In this document: in pieces, positions 36,907 through 46,068 of the stretch | How positions within the stretch are numbered: position 1 is the first letter of the stretch | Layout of the letters: each line of letters starts with the position of its first letter | Assembly: GCA_963698165.1 (NCBI GenBank) | Contig: CAVOPT010000007.1 | Coordinates: forward strand, 434,001-498,000 | Source of the DNA: JAAYUJ01 sp963698165 | GTDB lineage: Bacteria > Desulfobacterota > Syntrophobacteria > Syntrophobacterales > Syntrophobacteraceae | Direction: 5' to 3' | DNA: 64,000 bases | The notes under the pieces: generated by a model | What the model was told of the DNA's origin: nothing | Seen by the model: only the letters and a program-made list of their open reading frames with translations | Database searches by the model: none | Made by a program: the position numbers and the translations under genes

Positions 36907-38391
36907 TTAGACCGTCACCTTCCAGCGGGTTCCCCGGGGTGTGTCTTCGACTTGAACGCCCATTTCCTGGAGTGTATCGCGGATTCCATCGCTGCGGGCA
37001 AAATCCTTTGCCTTTCTTGCCTCGTTGCGCATCTCCACGAACCGCTCCACTTCCTCCCGGGTGATCCCAAGGGCCTTTAATTTCAGATCTTTTTGCTCCT
37101 CAAAGAAATCCTGAGGATCCCGTGCGAGGAGGCCCATGATCCCCGCGTGAGTCCGAAGGAGGGTCGCCCCCTTTCTGGCCAGAACGGCGGCGTTCCCTTT
37201 GAGCATCTTCTGTCCGAAGCGGTCCAGAAATCGCTGCAGGTGCCTCTGAAGGCCGAAAACATACCCGAGGGCCTGTGCCGTGTTGAAGTCGTTGCGCATG
37301 GCGTCATCGAAGGCATCGGGAAAGACCGAGATCTCCTGATGGAGATCGGGGTCCTGAGCCTTGAGGGCCTTTTCAGGAACTTCCGCCTCAACGGTCTCGG
37401 GGATGCGCTCCAGCAGGGATGCCAGGGTGGAATACAGCCTCTCCAGCCCCCGCTCCGCCTCGCTGATGGTTTCATCCGTATAGTCCACGGGACTCCGGTA
37501 GTGCTTGCTCAGGACGAAGAGCCGCAGGGCTTCGGGATGCACGGTTTTCAGCACGTCACGGATGATAAAGAAGTTGCCGAGAGACTTGGACATCTTTTCG
37601 TTGTTGATGTTCACAAATCCGTTGTGGAGCCAGTACCGGGCAAACGGGACACCGAAGGCCGCCTCGCTCTGGGCGATCTCGTTCTCGTGGTGCGGGAAAA
37701 TGAGATCCTTGCCGCCCCCGTGGATGTCGAAAGTCTTTCCCAGGTACCGGTTCCCCATGGCGGAGCACTCGATGTGCCACCCGGGCCGTCCCGGGCCCCA
37801 GGGACTCTCCCAGGATGGCTCCCCGGGCTTGCTCCCTTTCCAGAGGACAAAATCCATGGGATTCTTCTTGTTCACATCCACTTCCACCCGGGCCCCGGCC
37901 ATCATGTCCTCAAGAAGGCGCCCCGAAAGCTTTCCATAGCGAGGAAAGCGCTCCACTTCGAAGTAGACGTCCGTGCCTGCCTGATAGGCAATGCCCTTTT
38001 CCACGAGGATCCCGATGATCTCTATCATCTGGGGGATGCTGTCGGTGGCCAGGGGTTCAAGGGTTGGGCACAACACCCCGAGAGATTCCATATCCTCCCG
38101 AAACGACTTGATATAACGATCTACAATGACGCGGTAGTCCGCCCCCTCTTCATTGGCTCGGCGTATGATCTTGTCGTCCACGTCGGTGAAGTTGCGAACG
38201 TAGGTGACCCCGTAGCCAAGGTGCAGGAAGTAGCGGTAAATCACGTCGAACACGATTGCGGATCGGGCGTGCCCGATGTGGCAATGGTCATAGACTGTCA
38301 CTCCACACACATAGAGCCTGACCTTGCCCGGATCGAGAGGGATGAATTCCTCCTTGGCCTTGGTGAGCGTATTGTAGACCTGCAATCCCAT
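36907..38391 (-). CDS. cysS: cysteinyl-tRNA synthetase
   Basis: A 494-aa class I aminoacyl-tRNA synthetase. HIGH motif appears as HCHIGHARS within CGVTVYDHCHIGHARS, the KMSKS motif as EKMSKSLGNF, and zinc-binding Cys/His residues fall at CGV and in GWHIECSAM. The C-terminal DALR-like domain ends with RDTLQEMGVQVEDTPRGTRW. ATG at 38391 (MGLQVYNTL) is used; a TTG two codons upstream is possible. It lies 50 bp downstream of gltX and likely in one operon with ispDF and gltX. Confidence 0.96.
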   Translation of the reverse strand: MGLQVYNTLTKAKEEFIPLDPGKVRLYVCGVTVYDHCHIGHARSAIVFDVIYRYFLHLGYGVTYVRNFTDVDDKIIRRANEEGADYRVIVDRYIKSFREDMESLGVLCPTLEPLATDSIPQMIEIIGILVEKGIAYQAGTDVYFEVERFPRYGKLSGRLLEDMMAGARVEVDVNKKNPMDFVLWKGSKPGEPSWESPWGPGRPGWHIECSAMGNRYLGKTFDIHGGGKDLIFPHHENEIAQSEAAFGVPFARYWLHNGFVNINNEKMSKSLGNFFIIRDVLKTVHPEALRLFVLSKHYRSPVDYTDETISEAERGLERLYSTLASLLERIPETVEAEVPEKALKAQDPDLHQEISVFPDAFDDAMRNDFNTAQALGYVFGLQRHLQRFLDRFGQKMLKGNAAVLARKGATLLRTHAGIMGLLARDPQDFFEEQKDLKLKALGITREEVERFVEMRNEARKAKDFARSDGIRDTLQEMGVQVEDTPRGTRWKVTV

Positions 38392-38442
38392 CAACAAGAA
38401 ACTCCCTTCTGCTCTCTTACCCCCGCATGCGCCGCGGCGTTC

Positions 38443-39891
38443 TCAAGATAGAACCAGCGATGCTTCCAACCTTCTCCGGATGGTTTCGAGGCTGAGCAAA
38501 GGCAAAATTCGATCCAACTCGGGGCCGTGGTCCATCCCCGTCACCGCCAGTCTCACGGGCATGGAGAATTCCTTTTGGGTGAGACCCAGGTCCCGCTGGA
38601 CCCTCCTCATCGCGTCTGCAATCCCCTCTTCGCCGCTGGGCGGGGAAGCCCGAAGACGGGCGTGGACGGCGCCTATGATTCCACGAACCTTCTCATCCCT
38701 AAGGAGCTCCTGGACTGACGGGGCATAATCCACCATCGGCCTGAAAAAGATGGGGGCAAAGATGTGGATGTCCTGAAGTCTTTGGATGTTCTCCGCAATG
38801 AGGCCGGCGAATTTCTCCAGCCAATCTCGAGGGTGATCGGAGACGCGACAACCCGCTTCTTCGAGGAAGGGGAGCATGGCCTCGATCTGTCTTCCCGGGG
38901 CAAGGAGTCTGAGGTGCTGCTGGTTGAGCCACATGAGCTTCTGCTGATCGAAGACCACGGAGCTTCGACCGGCCTTTTCAATGGAGAAGCTTTCGATGAG
39001 ATCCGGCAGGCTGAAAACCTCCTGGCCCGCGACCGGGGGGCCCCCGAGAATGGCCAGGTAGTTGACCAGGGCCTCGGGGAGGATTCCCATTTCCCGAAAC
39101 GCCTCGACGCTGGTGACCCCGTAGCGCTTGCTCAGCTTGGTCCGATCCGGTCCCGTGAGGAGCGCGTGGTGAGCGAAGCGGGGGGGCTCCCAGCCGAACT
39201 CCTGGAAGAGGAGGAGCTGCCTCGGAGTGTTGGGCAGGTGGTCCTCTCCCCTGATGACGGTGGTGATCCCCATCAGACGGTCGTCGATGACCGCTGAAAA
39301 ATTGTATGTCGGGATTCCCGTGGAACGCATGAGGACGAAGTCCCCGATTTCCTCGGAGCGAAAGGCCATGGGACCATGGATGGCGTCATCGAACTGGATC
39401 TCCCGATCCGCCGGGACCCGGTAGCGCACACAGGGAACCCGCCCTTTGCGCTCCGCATCCTGCCTTTGCTTCGCCGTGAGCTCCCTGCACTTTCCGGGGT
39501 ATCGAGGAGCTTTGCCGTCCCGGAGCATCGACCCCCTGTATGTCTGCAGTTCCTGCTCCGTACAGTAGCACAGGAAAGCCCTGCCCTCGTCAAGAAGCCA
39601 TCGGGAATACTCCTTGTACCATTCCTGGCGCTCCGACTGGCGGTAGGGGCCGTGGGGACCGCCTCGGTCGGGTCCTTCCTCCCACCCGATGTGCAGCCAG
39701 TGGAGCGCATCGATAAGGGATTCCTCATAGAGGGGGACGGACCGTTCCATGTCCGTGTCCTCGATGCGCAGAACCAGGACTCCCTCGTGCTTTCGGGCAT
39801 ACAGAAAATTGAATAGAGCCGTCCGGGCGTTTCCGATATGGAGATGGCCGGTCGGGCTTGGTGCAAAACGGAGCCTTTCAGGCTGCGTCAT
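38443..39891 (-). CDS. gltX: glutamyl-tRNA synthetase
   Basis: A 482-aa class I synthetase. The HIGH-type motif is RFAPSPTGHLHIGNARTALF, the KMSKS motif is TKLSKR, and the anticodon-binding C-terminal domain is present. Its start codon overlaps the end of ispDF by four bases (ATGA), so the two are translationally coupled. Whether it charges only tRNA-Glu or also tRNA-Gln cannot be told from the sequence. Confidence 0.96.
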   Translation of the reverse strand: MTQPERLRFAPSPTGHLHIGNARTALFNFLYARKHEGVLVLRIEDTDMERSVPLYEESLIDALHWLHIGWEEGPDRGGPHGPYRQSERQEWYKEYSRWLLDEGRAFLCYCTEQELQTYRGSMLRDGKAPRYPGKCRELTAKQRQDAERKGRVPCVRYRVPADREIQFDDAIHGPMAFRSEEIGDFVLMRSTGIPTYNFSAVIDDRLMGITTVIRGEDHLPNTPRQLLLFQEFGWEPPRFAHHALLTGPDRTKLSKRYGVTSVEAFREMGILPEALVNYLAILGGPPVAGQEVFSLPDLIESFSIEKAGRSSVVFDQQKLMWLNQQHLRLLAPGRQIEAMLPFLEEAGCRVSDHPRDWLEKFAGLIAENIQRLQDIHIFAPIFFRPMVDYAPSVQELLRDEKVRGIIGAVHARLRASPPSGEEGIADAMRRVQRDLGLTQKEFSMPVRLAVTGMDHGPELDRILPLLSLETIRRRLEASLVLS

Positions 39892-41216
39892 GAGGCGCCC
39901 TCCTCGAGGAGTACAGACGCATAGGCGGCGACCCCTTCTTCACGGCCTGTGAAACCGAGCTTTTCCGTCGTGGTGGCTTTGACGTTGACATGTGTCGCGG
40001 GAAGGCCCGTGACTCGCGAAATCTCCTCGATCATCCGCGGGATGTAGGGGGCCAGCCGCGGTTTCTGGAGCACGAGGGTCGCGTCGATGTTTTGTATGGA
40101 AAAGCCGCTCCTGATTAGGATCTGTGCGGTCCTCTCGAGGAGAATCAGGCTCGATATCCCCTTGAAGGCAGGGTCCGTGTCGGGAAAATGCCGCCCGATG
40201 TCCCCAAGGGCCGCCGCCCCCAAAAGAGCATCGCAGACGGCATGGAGCAGCACATCCGCATCGGAGTGACCCAGAAGTCCCCGGTCGAAAGGAATCTCCA
40301 CCCCGCCGAGAACAAGGGGCCGCCCGGACACAAACCCATGGACATCATATCCGAAGCCAACACGCACGGCGCTGCTCCCCGTTTCATTCCATCGGGCTTT
40401 CACCCTGTCCCCGCCCTGGGCGATAACCCACTCAGCCCAGGTCAAGTCCTCCGGAGTCGTCACCTTGATGTTCGAACGCTCCCCCATGACCACCGTAACC
40501 GGATGTCCGATCCTTTCCACGAACGCCGCATCGTCGGTTCCCGACCACCCGTTTTCCCGGGCTTGTCGGTACGCGTCCATGAGGACGGCCTTGCGGAACA
40601 CCTGGGGGGTCTGAATCAGCCATACAGCTTCTCGGGTGAGGGTCTCCGCGATCTTGCCGTCTTGGACGCGCTTCACGGTGTCCGTGGAAGGGACCGCAGC
40701 GATGGCGGCCCCGCTTTCCAGTGCCGCCTTCCAAGTCGCCTTGAGCAAACGAGGAGTCACGAAAGGACGCACGCCATCGTGTATGAGCACGTACTCGCAG
40801 TGGGGGGGAATGCATTCCAGTGCGTTGAAGACGCTGTCCTGCCGTTCCACTCCACCAGCCACCACCGAGAATCGGGGCGCGCCGGCTTCCGGGCTTCCGG
40901 AAGAACCGCGCTGTGCCTCACTTCTCAAGGATTCCTCGGTGGAACTCCCTGGCAATGCCAGGCCATTCGACGAGTCCAGGCCCCGGCCACCTCGCGTCGA
41001 CATGAAACCGTGCTGATCCAGCATTTGCTCGGTCTCTTGCACAAAGCCTTCCGGCACCACCAGAATCACTTCCGCAAGAAAGCCACCTCGGCGGAGCGCT
41101 TCAAGAGTGTGGCATAGGATCGGCTTCCCCGAAAGTTCCAGGAATTGCTTCGGTTTCCCCTTTCCCATTCTTACGCCGCGGCCCGCGGCAGGAACAACGG
41201 CACAGGTTTTCAGCAT
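39888..41216 (-). CDS. ispDF: bifunctional IspD/IspF (MEP pathway)
   Basis: A 442-aa fusion of 2-C-methyl-D-erythritol 4-phosphate cytidylyltransferase (N-terminal, AVVPAAGRGVRMGKGKPKQF) and 2-C-methyl-D-erythritol 2,4-cyclodiphosphate synthase (C-terminal, GFGYDVHGF, LGHSDADVLLHAVCDAL, GDIGRHFPDTD). These make isoprenoid precursors. IspD residues VAGGVERQDSV, DGVRPFV and GTDDAAFVE are intact. A segment of about 45 residues between about 74 and 120 (MSTRGGRGLDSSNGLALPGS, then STEESLRSEAQRGSSG) is absent from ordinary IspD and looks like an in-frame insertion in a surface loop. First gene of the ispDF-gltX-cysS cluster. Confidence 0.95.
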   Translation of the reverse strand: MLKTCAVVPAAGRGVRMGKGKPKQFLELSGKPILCHTLEALRRGGFLAEVILVVPEGFVQETEQMLDQHGFMSTRGGRGLDSSNGLALPGSSTEESLRSEAQRGSSGSPEAGAPRFSVVAGGVERQDSVFNALECIPPHCEYVLIHDGVRPFVTPRLLKATWKAALESGAAIAAVPSTDTVKRVQDGKIAETLTREAVWLIQTPQVFRKAVLMDAYRQARENGWSGTDDAAFVERIGHPVTVVMGERSNIKVTTPEDLTWAEWVIAQGGDRVKARWNETGSSAVRVGFGYDVHGFVSGRPLVLGGVEIPFDRGLLGHSDADVLLHAVCDALLGAAALGDIGRHFPDTDPAFKGISSLILLERTAQILIRSGFSIQNIDATLVLQKPRLAPYIPRMIEEISRVTGLPATHVNVKATTTEKLGFTGREEGVAAYASVLLEEGAS

Positions 41217-41246
41217 GAAGCAATGGCCCGTGTATGCGAAAAAGAA

Positions 41247-41637
41247 GGGAATCTGGAGCAGGTCATAAGCCGGGTTCTGTTCCTCCCGCGACGGCGGGCC
41301 GCCGGGAAGGCAATGATCATTCCTCTGGCCCCATTGTTGCCAATGGGATCTAGCAACCTACCCGAGAGCTCGGACGGGCCGCCCTCAGTCGCTCTCCTAT
41401 TTGGTCTTGCTCCGGGTGGGGTTTGCCTAGCTCCCGATGTCACCACCGGGACTGGTGAGCTCTTACCTCACCGTTTCACCCTTACCCCGCCGGTGGCGGG
41501 GCGGTCTGCTTTCTGTTGCGCTTTCCTGCTCGTCACCGAGACTGGGAGTTACCCAGCACCCTGCCCTGTGGAGCCCGGACTTTCCTCCAGCCCCGCCGCA
41601 GCGGAACCAGCGATCATTTGCCCTACTCCAGATTCCC
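41247..41637 (-). ncRNA. rnpB: RNase P RNA, bacterial type A
   Basis: The minus strand contains the universal core: GGAGGAAAGTCCGGGCTCC, AGGGTGAAACGGTGAGGT, then the 3' core AGAGGAATGATCATTGCC and ACAGAACCCGGCTTATG. Long complementary ends (GGGAATCTGGAGTAGGGC with GACCTGCTCCAGATTCCC) form helix P1 and define both boundaries. Length about 391 nt. This RNA cleaves the 5' leaders of pre-tRNAs with RnpA. Confidence 0.96.
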
Positions 41638-41825
41638 CCCTCATTATCGCCCAAAATGGAGGATTCCGCCATGAGTGTGTTGCCATGGACGAATCGCCTG
41701 TGATTCCTTCGATCCTACGAACCTGATTCAACTCATTTTCTTGTTGTGCAAATTCAATGGACTGCAATAACAGAGCCTTGAACGCTTTGCAAGGACTGAG
41801 GAAAGGGAAGGCCACGAACAACACT

Positions 41826-41878
41826 CCCCCTCTCAGCATCCCCCATACAAGGGGAGGAGATCTTGAGGAGTTTTCGGC
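41826..41878. repeat. GC-rich hairpin repeat downstream of the DUF374 gene
   Basis: CCCCTCTCAGCATCCCCC and AAGGGGAGGAGATCTTGAGG form an imperfect hairpin just after the DUF374 gene. It looks like a decayed intergenic repeat. Confidence 0.35.
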
Positions 41879-41897
41879 TCATCGCCAAATGGTGGAC

Positions 41898-42599
41898 TCA
41901 CCTGCGGACCTTGTCGCGCAGGATCCTCTCGGCATCCTCCGTGAGCCGGTTCATGGTCCTCTCGAGATCCCCCCTCAGGCGTTCCATCTCCTCGGGGGAC
42001 GCGTCGCTTCCCACCCACATGGGAGGCCCATAAACCAGGGCCACGTTGGAGAAGGGCCTGGGGAGCAGTGTTCTGTCCCAGCTCCGGAAGCGCCAACAGG
42101 GAGACGCCGCCACGCTCACCGGCAGGAGGGGCGACCTGGCGTGCCTTGCAAGGATCAGAATTCCCTTCTGCGCCACAAGGGGCGGTCCCTGGGAACCATC
42201 GGCGATGAGGCCCGCGGAATAGCCCGCCTTCATGTGGGCAATCAACTGGCGAAGAGCCGCTCCTCCCCCCTTGCCGGGTGACCCCCGGGCACTGTGGTAT
42301 CCCAGGTGCCTGAGGATCCTCGCAATCCACTCACCGTCCCGACTGCGACTCACCATGACCATGCCGTTTCGATCCCTGAAATGATAGATCACGGAGGGAA
42401 AGGCAAAGTGCCATGAAGTGAATATGGGCGGCTTACCCAAGCGGAAAGCTTCTTCTTCATGCTCCCGGCCGATGATGGTAAAGTGGCAGGTGGCGTGATG
42501 GAGTCGAATGAGGGCCGCCACCAGGGCGGGAGTGAAGGCAAATCTATCGGCCGTCACCCGCTTGAGATTTCCTGAAGGGATCCTCTGCGGTTTCTCCAT
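41898..42599 (-). CDS. DUF374 lysophospholipid acyltransferase-family protein
   Basis: A 233-aa protein of the DUF374/LpxL-like family. PIFTSWHFAFPSVIYHFRDR contains the H-containing motif I; MVSRSRDGEWIARILRHLGY and GLIADGSQGPP match the DUF374 pattern (motifs around DGxxGP). It should act at the inner membrane on lipid A or phospholipid precursors. Its start is 40 bp from the divergent shikimate kinase gene, so the two share a promoter region. Confidence 0.78.
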   Translation of the reverse strand: MEKPQRIPSGNLKRVTADRFAFTPALVAALIRLHHATCHFTIIGREHEEEAFRLGKPPIFTSWHFAFPSVIYHFRDRNGMVMVSRSRDGEWIARILRHLGYHSARGSPGKGGGAALRQLIAHMKAGYSAGLIADGSQGPPLVAQKGILILARHARSPLLPVSVAASPCWRFRSWDRTLLPRPFSNVALVYGPPMWVGSDASPEEMERLRGDLERTMNRLTEDAERILRDKVRR

Positions 42600-42639
42600 T
42601 TTTCAACCACACCTTGGACGCGAATACGTTGCATCTGCC

Positions 42640-43212
42640 ATGAATCAATGCAAAAGTATAGCACTCATCGGCTACCGTGCCACGGGGAAAACATTTCTCG
42701 GGAGAATTCTCGCGAAAGAGGTGCAGCTTCCCTTTGTCGACATGGACGAGGTCCTGGCCGATTCGTTCGGCATGAGCATCCACGAGTGGGTCTCGTCTTT
42801 CGGATGGGAGTCTTTCCGGCAGGCCGAGTCAAAGCTGCTGCAAGAGCTCGCCGGGAGGCCTCCGATGGTCCTCGCAACGGGGGGAGGCGTGGTGCTCTCC
42901 GCATCCAACCGAATGGTTCTCAGGAGGCACTTCCGCGTCATATGGCTGCAGGCCTCTCTCGAGACCATTTGCGAGCGGCTCGGAAATGATCCGGCCACCC
43001 CTTCCCAGCGGCCAGCCCTCACCAACCTCCGGCTGGAAGAGGAAATCAGATCGCTCCTGACATCACGGCTTCCCCTCTACCAGGAGACAGCCCACTTCTC
43101 CCTCCTCTCCGACGTGGATTCGCCAACCGTCACAGTTCAAAAGATCCTGGGTTTCCTCGAGGGTGATCCTTCAGATGCCCCCTGCGGCGAGTTCACTGAT
43201 TCGCGGGAATAG
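42640..43212 (+). CDS. aroK: shikimate kinase
   Basis: A 190-aa kinase that phosphorylates shikimate in aromatic amino acid synthesis. Walker A is GYRATGKT, the Mg/shikimate segment is DMDEVLADSFGMSIHEWVSS, and the LATGGGVVL motif binds shikimate. The lid and adenine regions are present (RPALT segment). The start ATG at 42640 gives the usual N-terminus (MNQCKSIALIGYRATGK), although no strong ribosome-binding site is visible; the frame is open further upstream into the divergent gene. No other aro gene is near. Confidence 0.85.
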   Translation: MNQCKSIALIGYRATGKTFLGRILAKEVQLPFVDMDEVLADSFGMSIHEWVSSFGWESFRQAESKLLQELAGRPPMVLATGGGVVLSASNRMVLRRHFRVIWLQASLETICERLGNDPATPSQRPALTNLRLEEEIRSLLTSRLPLYQETAHFSLLSDVDSPTVTVQKILGFLEGDPSDAPCGEFTDSRE

Positions 43213-43307
43213 TGTGTTCCGAATGCAGGGTCGTTCTATTCACGTGTCCTGCCAGGGGCGATATTCCGACTGCGCAGGTCCTTTTGGTTATAGGACACTC
43301 CACAAAA

Positions 43308-43337
43308 AACGGGGATGACCCGTCGGATCATCCCCGT
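43308..43337 (-). terminator. Rho-independent terminator after the orphan hydrogenase fragment
   Basis: On the minus strand AACGGGGATGA and TCATCCCCGTT form an 11-bp stem with an eight-base loop, followed by a run of T. It lies 53 bp after the TGA of the fragment at 43391. Confidence 0.85.
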
Positions 43338-43390
43338 TCATCCTGCAAGAAGGTGCGTTTGATCGGGCTGCCCGCAATCGGGGCAAGCCG

Positions 43391-43560
43391 TCACCGCTTC
43401 GCGATGGTATCTCCCCCCGCATTCACCACCGTGATCGGGATCCCTGTGCTGCCGTCCAGGCAGAGGGTGGCACAGGAAATTCAGGGGTCATGGGCGAGCA
43501 CCACCATTTCGACGCGGTTCAGGGTTCCTTCGGTGACCCGGCTCACTTGATTCGATGCGG
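43391..43560 (-). pseudogene. orphan 3' fragment of a second [NiFeSe] hydrogenase large-subunit gene with Sec UGA
   Basis: The minus strand encodes VTEGTLNRVEMVVLAHDP, then UGA, then ISCATLCLDGSTGIPITVV and NAGGDTIAKR before a TGA stop at 43391. This matches the end of the MvhA-type gene at 46069-47511 (VTEGILNRIEMAVRAYDP, UGA, ISCATHCLDGSTGIP). The UGA (43481-43483) is at the Sec position, and a SECIS-like hairpin follows. Upstream similarity fades near 43560 and the middle and N-terminal parts of the protein are missing. A strong terminator follows. I read this as the tail of a deleted second hydrogenase gene; expression as a tiny separate Sec subunit, as for VhuU in methanogens, cannot be excluded. 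Confidence 0.8.
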
Positions 43561-43695
43561 GGACGCCGTTCACACAAAGATTCCCAGCACAGAGGCTTGG
43601 CCGATCATTTGTGACATGTTGTTTCTTAATGTTCTGGCGACTTTCATCCGGGAGCCGCACCGGCGCGGCCCTGATATCCCGGGGGTTGCCGGTCT

Positions 43696-44259
43696 TTACC
43701 AGAACTTGGCGACCTCGACCATGCCCTTGAAATATTTGAGTTCTTTCGTCAATTCCTCAAACATCCTGGCGTTGATGATGGCCTGAGCCCCCAGCTCTCC
43801 AACAGCGCAGGCAAAATCCACCTCATCCATGCTATAGTCCCTGCGCTCGGAGGTCACCAGGCGCATGACTCCTATGACCTTTCCCCCTTTGGCTTTCATG
43901 GGAATGGTCAACATGCTGGCGATGCCCTCTTCCTGGGCCTGTTTCGGATACTGCATGCGGGGATCGTTTGTTGCGTCCAGGACAAGCACCGGTTTTCCGG
44001 TCATGGCTTCGCCCACGCTCTTATCCAGATCCACAGTGCCCTTGTTTATATACTTCTGGCTCACCCCTATGGACGCCGCCCATTCCAGGGTGTTGCTCTT
44101 GGGGCTGACCAAACGGATGGTACCTCCTTTGAGGCCCAAGACCTTAACGATTTCCTTCAGGATAGAATCTAGAATTTCCGGCAATTCCATGGTGGAACTC
44201 AAAAGTTTGCTGATCTCCTGAAAACTTCTGAGAGCGATCTTTTCATCAAAGGGTGCCAT
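43696..44259 (-). CDS. GAF-domain protein
   Basis: A 187-aa protein consisting of one GAF domain (about residues 20-165). Typical stretches are LPEILDSILKEIVKVLGLKG, VGEAMTGKPVLVLDATNDPR and SMLTIPMKAKGGKVIGVMRL. No output domain is attached, so it may be a stand-alone sensor of a small ligand or redox state. The ATG at 44259 has AAGGAG eight bases upstream; the frame is open to 44328. It lies 122 bp downstream of the OFA-family carrier on the same strand and may be linked to it. Confidence 0.82.
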   Translation of the reverse strand: MAPFDEKIALRSFQEISKLLSSTMELPEILDSILKEIVKVLGLKGGTIRLVSPKSNTLEWAASIGVSQKYINKGTVDLDKSVGEAMTGKPVLVLDATNDPRMQYPKQAQEEGIASMLTIPMKAKGGKVIGVMRLVTSERRDYSMDEVDFACAVGELGAQAIINARMFEELTKELKYFKGMVEVAKFW

Positions 44260-44381
44260 GGCAATCTCTCCTTTTTGAATTGAAAACAGCCCTAAGGGAA
44301 AACCTATGTGCTGAAGACGAAATCTCATTTTTTCTTAATGGATTTAAATGGCCAAAGGATTTCGCCCCATGCGGATTGGTC

Positions 44382-45617
44382 CTACTCTTTGGGCTTCGGT
44401 TTCTTGAAACTCATAGCCAGCAGGAAGCCCAGAACCAACAGCGCGGCGGCAACATAAACCGCGATGGACTTGATTTGGGCAAACACCAGTGGCCCAACGA
44501 TGCCGGCGCAACCCCAGGCAGTCAGCATCATGCCGTAGACTTTGCCGATATTGGCGGGGCCGAAGGAGTCGGCCGTAAAGGCCGGCATGGTGGCAAATCC
44601 GCCACCGTAACAGGCGAGAAGGTAGCAGGCCAGGACAGTAAACAAGACCTGATTCCCGACTTGGGGCAGGACAACGTAAAGAACAGCCTGGCTGGCAAAC
44701 ATGGTGATGAAGACCATTTTGCGGCCAATGGCGTCCGAGGTCCAGGCCCAGAAAAGACGCCCCAAACCATTGAAAATGGAAGCGATGGCCAGAATTGTGC
44801 CGCCCGCGACGGCCAGCTCTTTGGCCGAAATGTCGGCACTGACCTTCTTGATGACATCCTGAGCCATCGGCGAGAGCTGGGAGAGCAGACCGAGACCGGC
44901 AGTGATGTTCAAAAAGAGCATCCCCCAGAGCATCCACCACTGGGGAGTCTTGACAGCTTCATCAAAGGTGTAGGACTCGGTGACCTGAATACCACCTCCG
45001 GAAGTCTTTGGGGCGAAACCCTTGGGCAACCATCCCTTGGGGGGATTTTTATACAACTGCGCGGACGCCGGGACGGCAATGAGGAAGATTACCCCCCAAA
45101 TATAAAAGGTTTTGGCTAAACCGAGGGAGATAAGCATCTTGGGAGCAATGATGCCCATGAAAAAGGCGCCGGCTCCGAAACCCATGACGGCCAAACCGGT
45201 CACAAGCCCTCTCTTGTCGGGGAACCAGCGGATCAATGTGGCGATGGGGGTGATGTAGCCAAAGCCGTTGCCCAACCCGGCAATGAACCCAAAACCGAGA
45301 TAAAGGAGCCAGATGTTCGCCAATTGATCCGCCAAACCAGCGAGAAGCGTGCCGATGCCGAACAGGATGCCACCGAGGCTGCCCACAAATTTGGGCCCCT
45401 TCTTGTCAACCAGTGTTCCGCCAAAGGCAGCAGCCAGACCGATCATCCCGATGCAGATCATGAAGGTGATCTGTGTAGGCGTTTCCCCCCAACCGTGCGC
45501 GGTCATGAAAGGTTTCTTGAATACGGACCACGCATAAACGGTCCCCAGACACAATTGCATGATGATTGCCCCAACGGCAATCCACCACCTCTTTCCTTCT
45601 AAGTTTTCATTGCTCAT
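44382..45617 (-). CDS. OFA-family (oxalate/formate antiporter) MFS transporter
   Basis: A 411-aa inner-membrane protein with 12 predicted helices. The N-terminus IIMQLCLGTVYAWSVFKKPF is typical of the OxlT/YhjX OFA family; other landmarks are GAGAFFMGIIAPKML and the second-half GRLFWAWTSDAIGRK loop, the MFS GxxxDxxGR motif. It could move formate, oxalate, pyruvate or another small carboxylate; OFA members are often of unknown substrate. It is downstream of the hydrogenase cluster on the same strand but separated by a terminator and 450 bp, so it is likely a separate transcript. Confidence 0.88.
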   Translation of the reverse strand: MSNENLEGKRWWIAVGAIIMQLCLGTVYAWSVFKKPFMTAHGWGETPTQITFMICIGMIGLAAAFGGTLVDKKGPKFVGSLGGILFGIGTLLAGLADQLANIWLLYLGFGFIAGLGNGFGYITPIATLIRWFPDKRGLVTGLAVMGFGAGAFFMGIIAPKMLISLGLAKTFYIWGVIFLIAVPASAQLYKNPPKGWLPKGFAPKTSGGGIQVTESYTFDEAVKTPQWWMLWGMLFLNITAGLGLLSQLSPMAQDVIKKVSADISAKELAVAGGTILAIASIFNGLGRLFWAWTSDAIGRKMVFITMFASQAVLYVVLPQVGNQVLFTVLACYLLACYGGGFATMPAFTADSFGPANIGKVYGMMLTAWGCAGIVGPLVFAQIKSIAVYVAAALLVLGFLLAMSFKKPKPKE

Positions 45618-46068
45618 GGGTTCTCGACCTCCTCCATCATTATTGCGGCAAAGAATTCAATGGTTAAGGGCTCGCTCAGTTCCCCTGCCGGAATGGAACC
45701 CATCCATGCCGATGACGATACAGCCGGTGAATGGAAGATAAAGATTCCAAAAGAATTCACAAAGAAGACCAGTCTCTTGCCACGTTGGTGAGAATGGTGA
45801 CACGGCTTTCAACAAAATGGAAAGGCATGAAGACCACAGTTGGTTTGACCCAAGCGGTCAGGGCGGTTCAGGCAAACATTTCGCCGCCGAGAGAGACCAC
45901 CGGAACCGTCTTCTCCCTTCACCCCCGCACACCCTCAGCATTGATCTGGAGGAAGCCCTCGGAACAACGAGAAAGGGGGATGACTCGCTGAGCCATCCCC
46001 TTCTTGTCTTGTCCCTCCAGGTGAAGGGGCATGCAATTCATGGTGTTTCTTTCCGAAGCCCTTCCAAG
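45618..46068. other. 451-bp gap between mvhA and the OFA carrier
   Basis: It holds the terminator hairpin at 45973-46002 and should carry the OFA promoter. No gene seen. Confidence 0.5.
45973..46002 (-). terminator. terminator-like hairpin after mvhA
   Basis: On the minus strand AAGGGGATGG and TCATCCCCCTT form a stem about 67 bases after the mvhA stop. The stem is similar to the terminator at 43308-43337, so both hydrogenase copies kept the same 3' arrangement. Confidence 0.75.
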
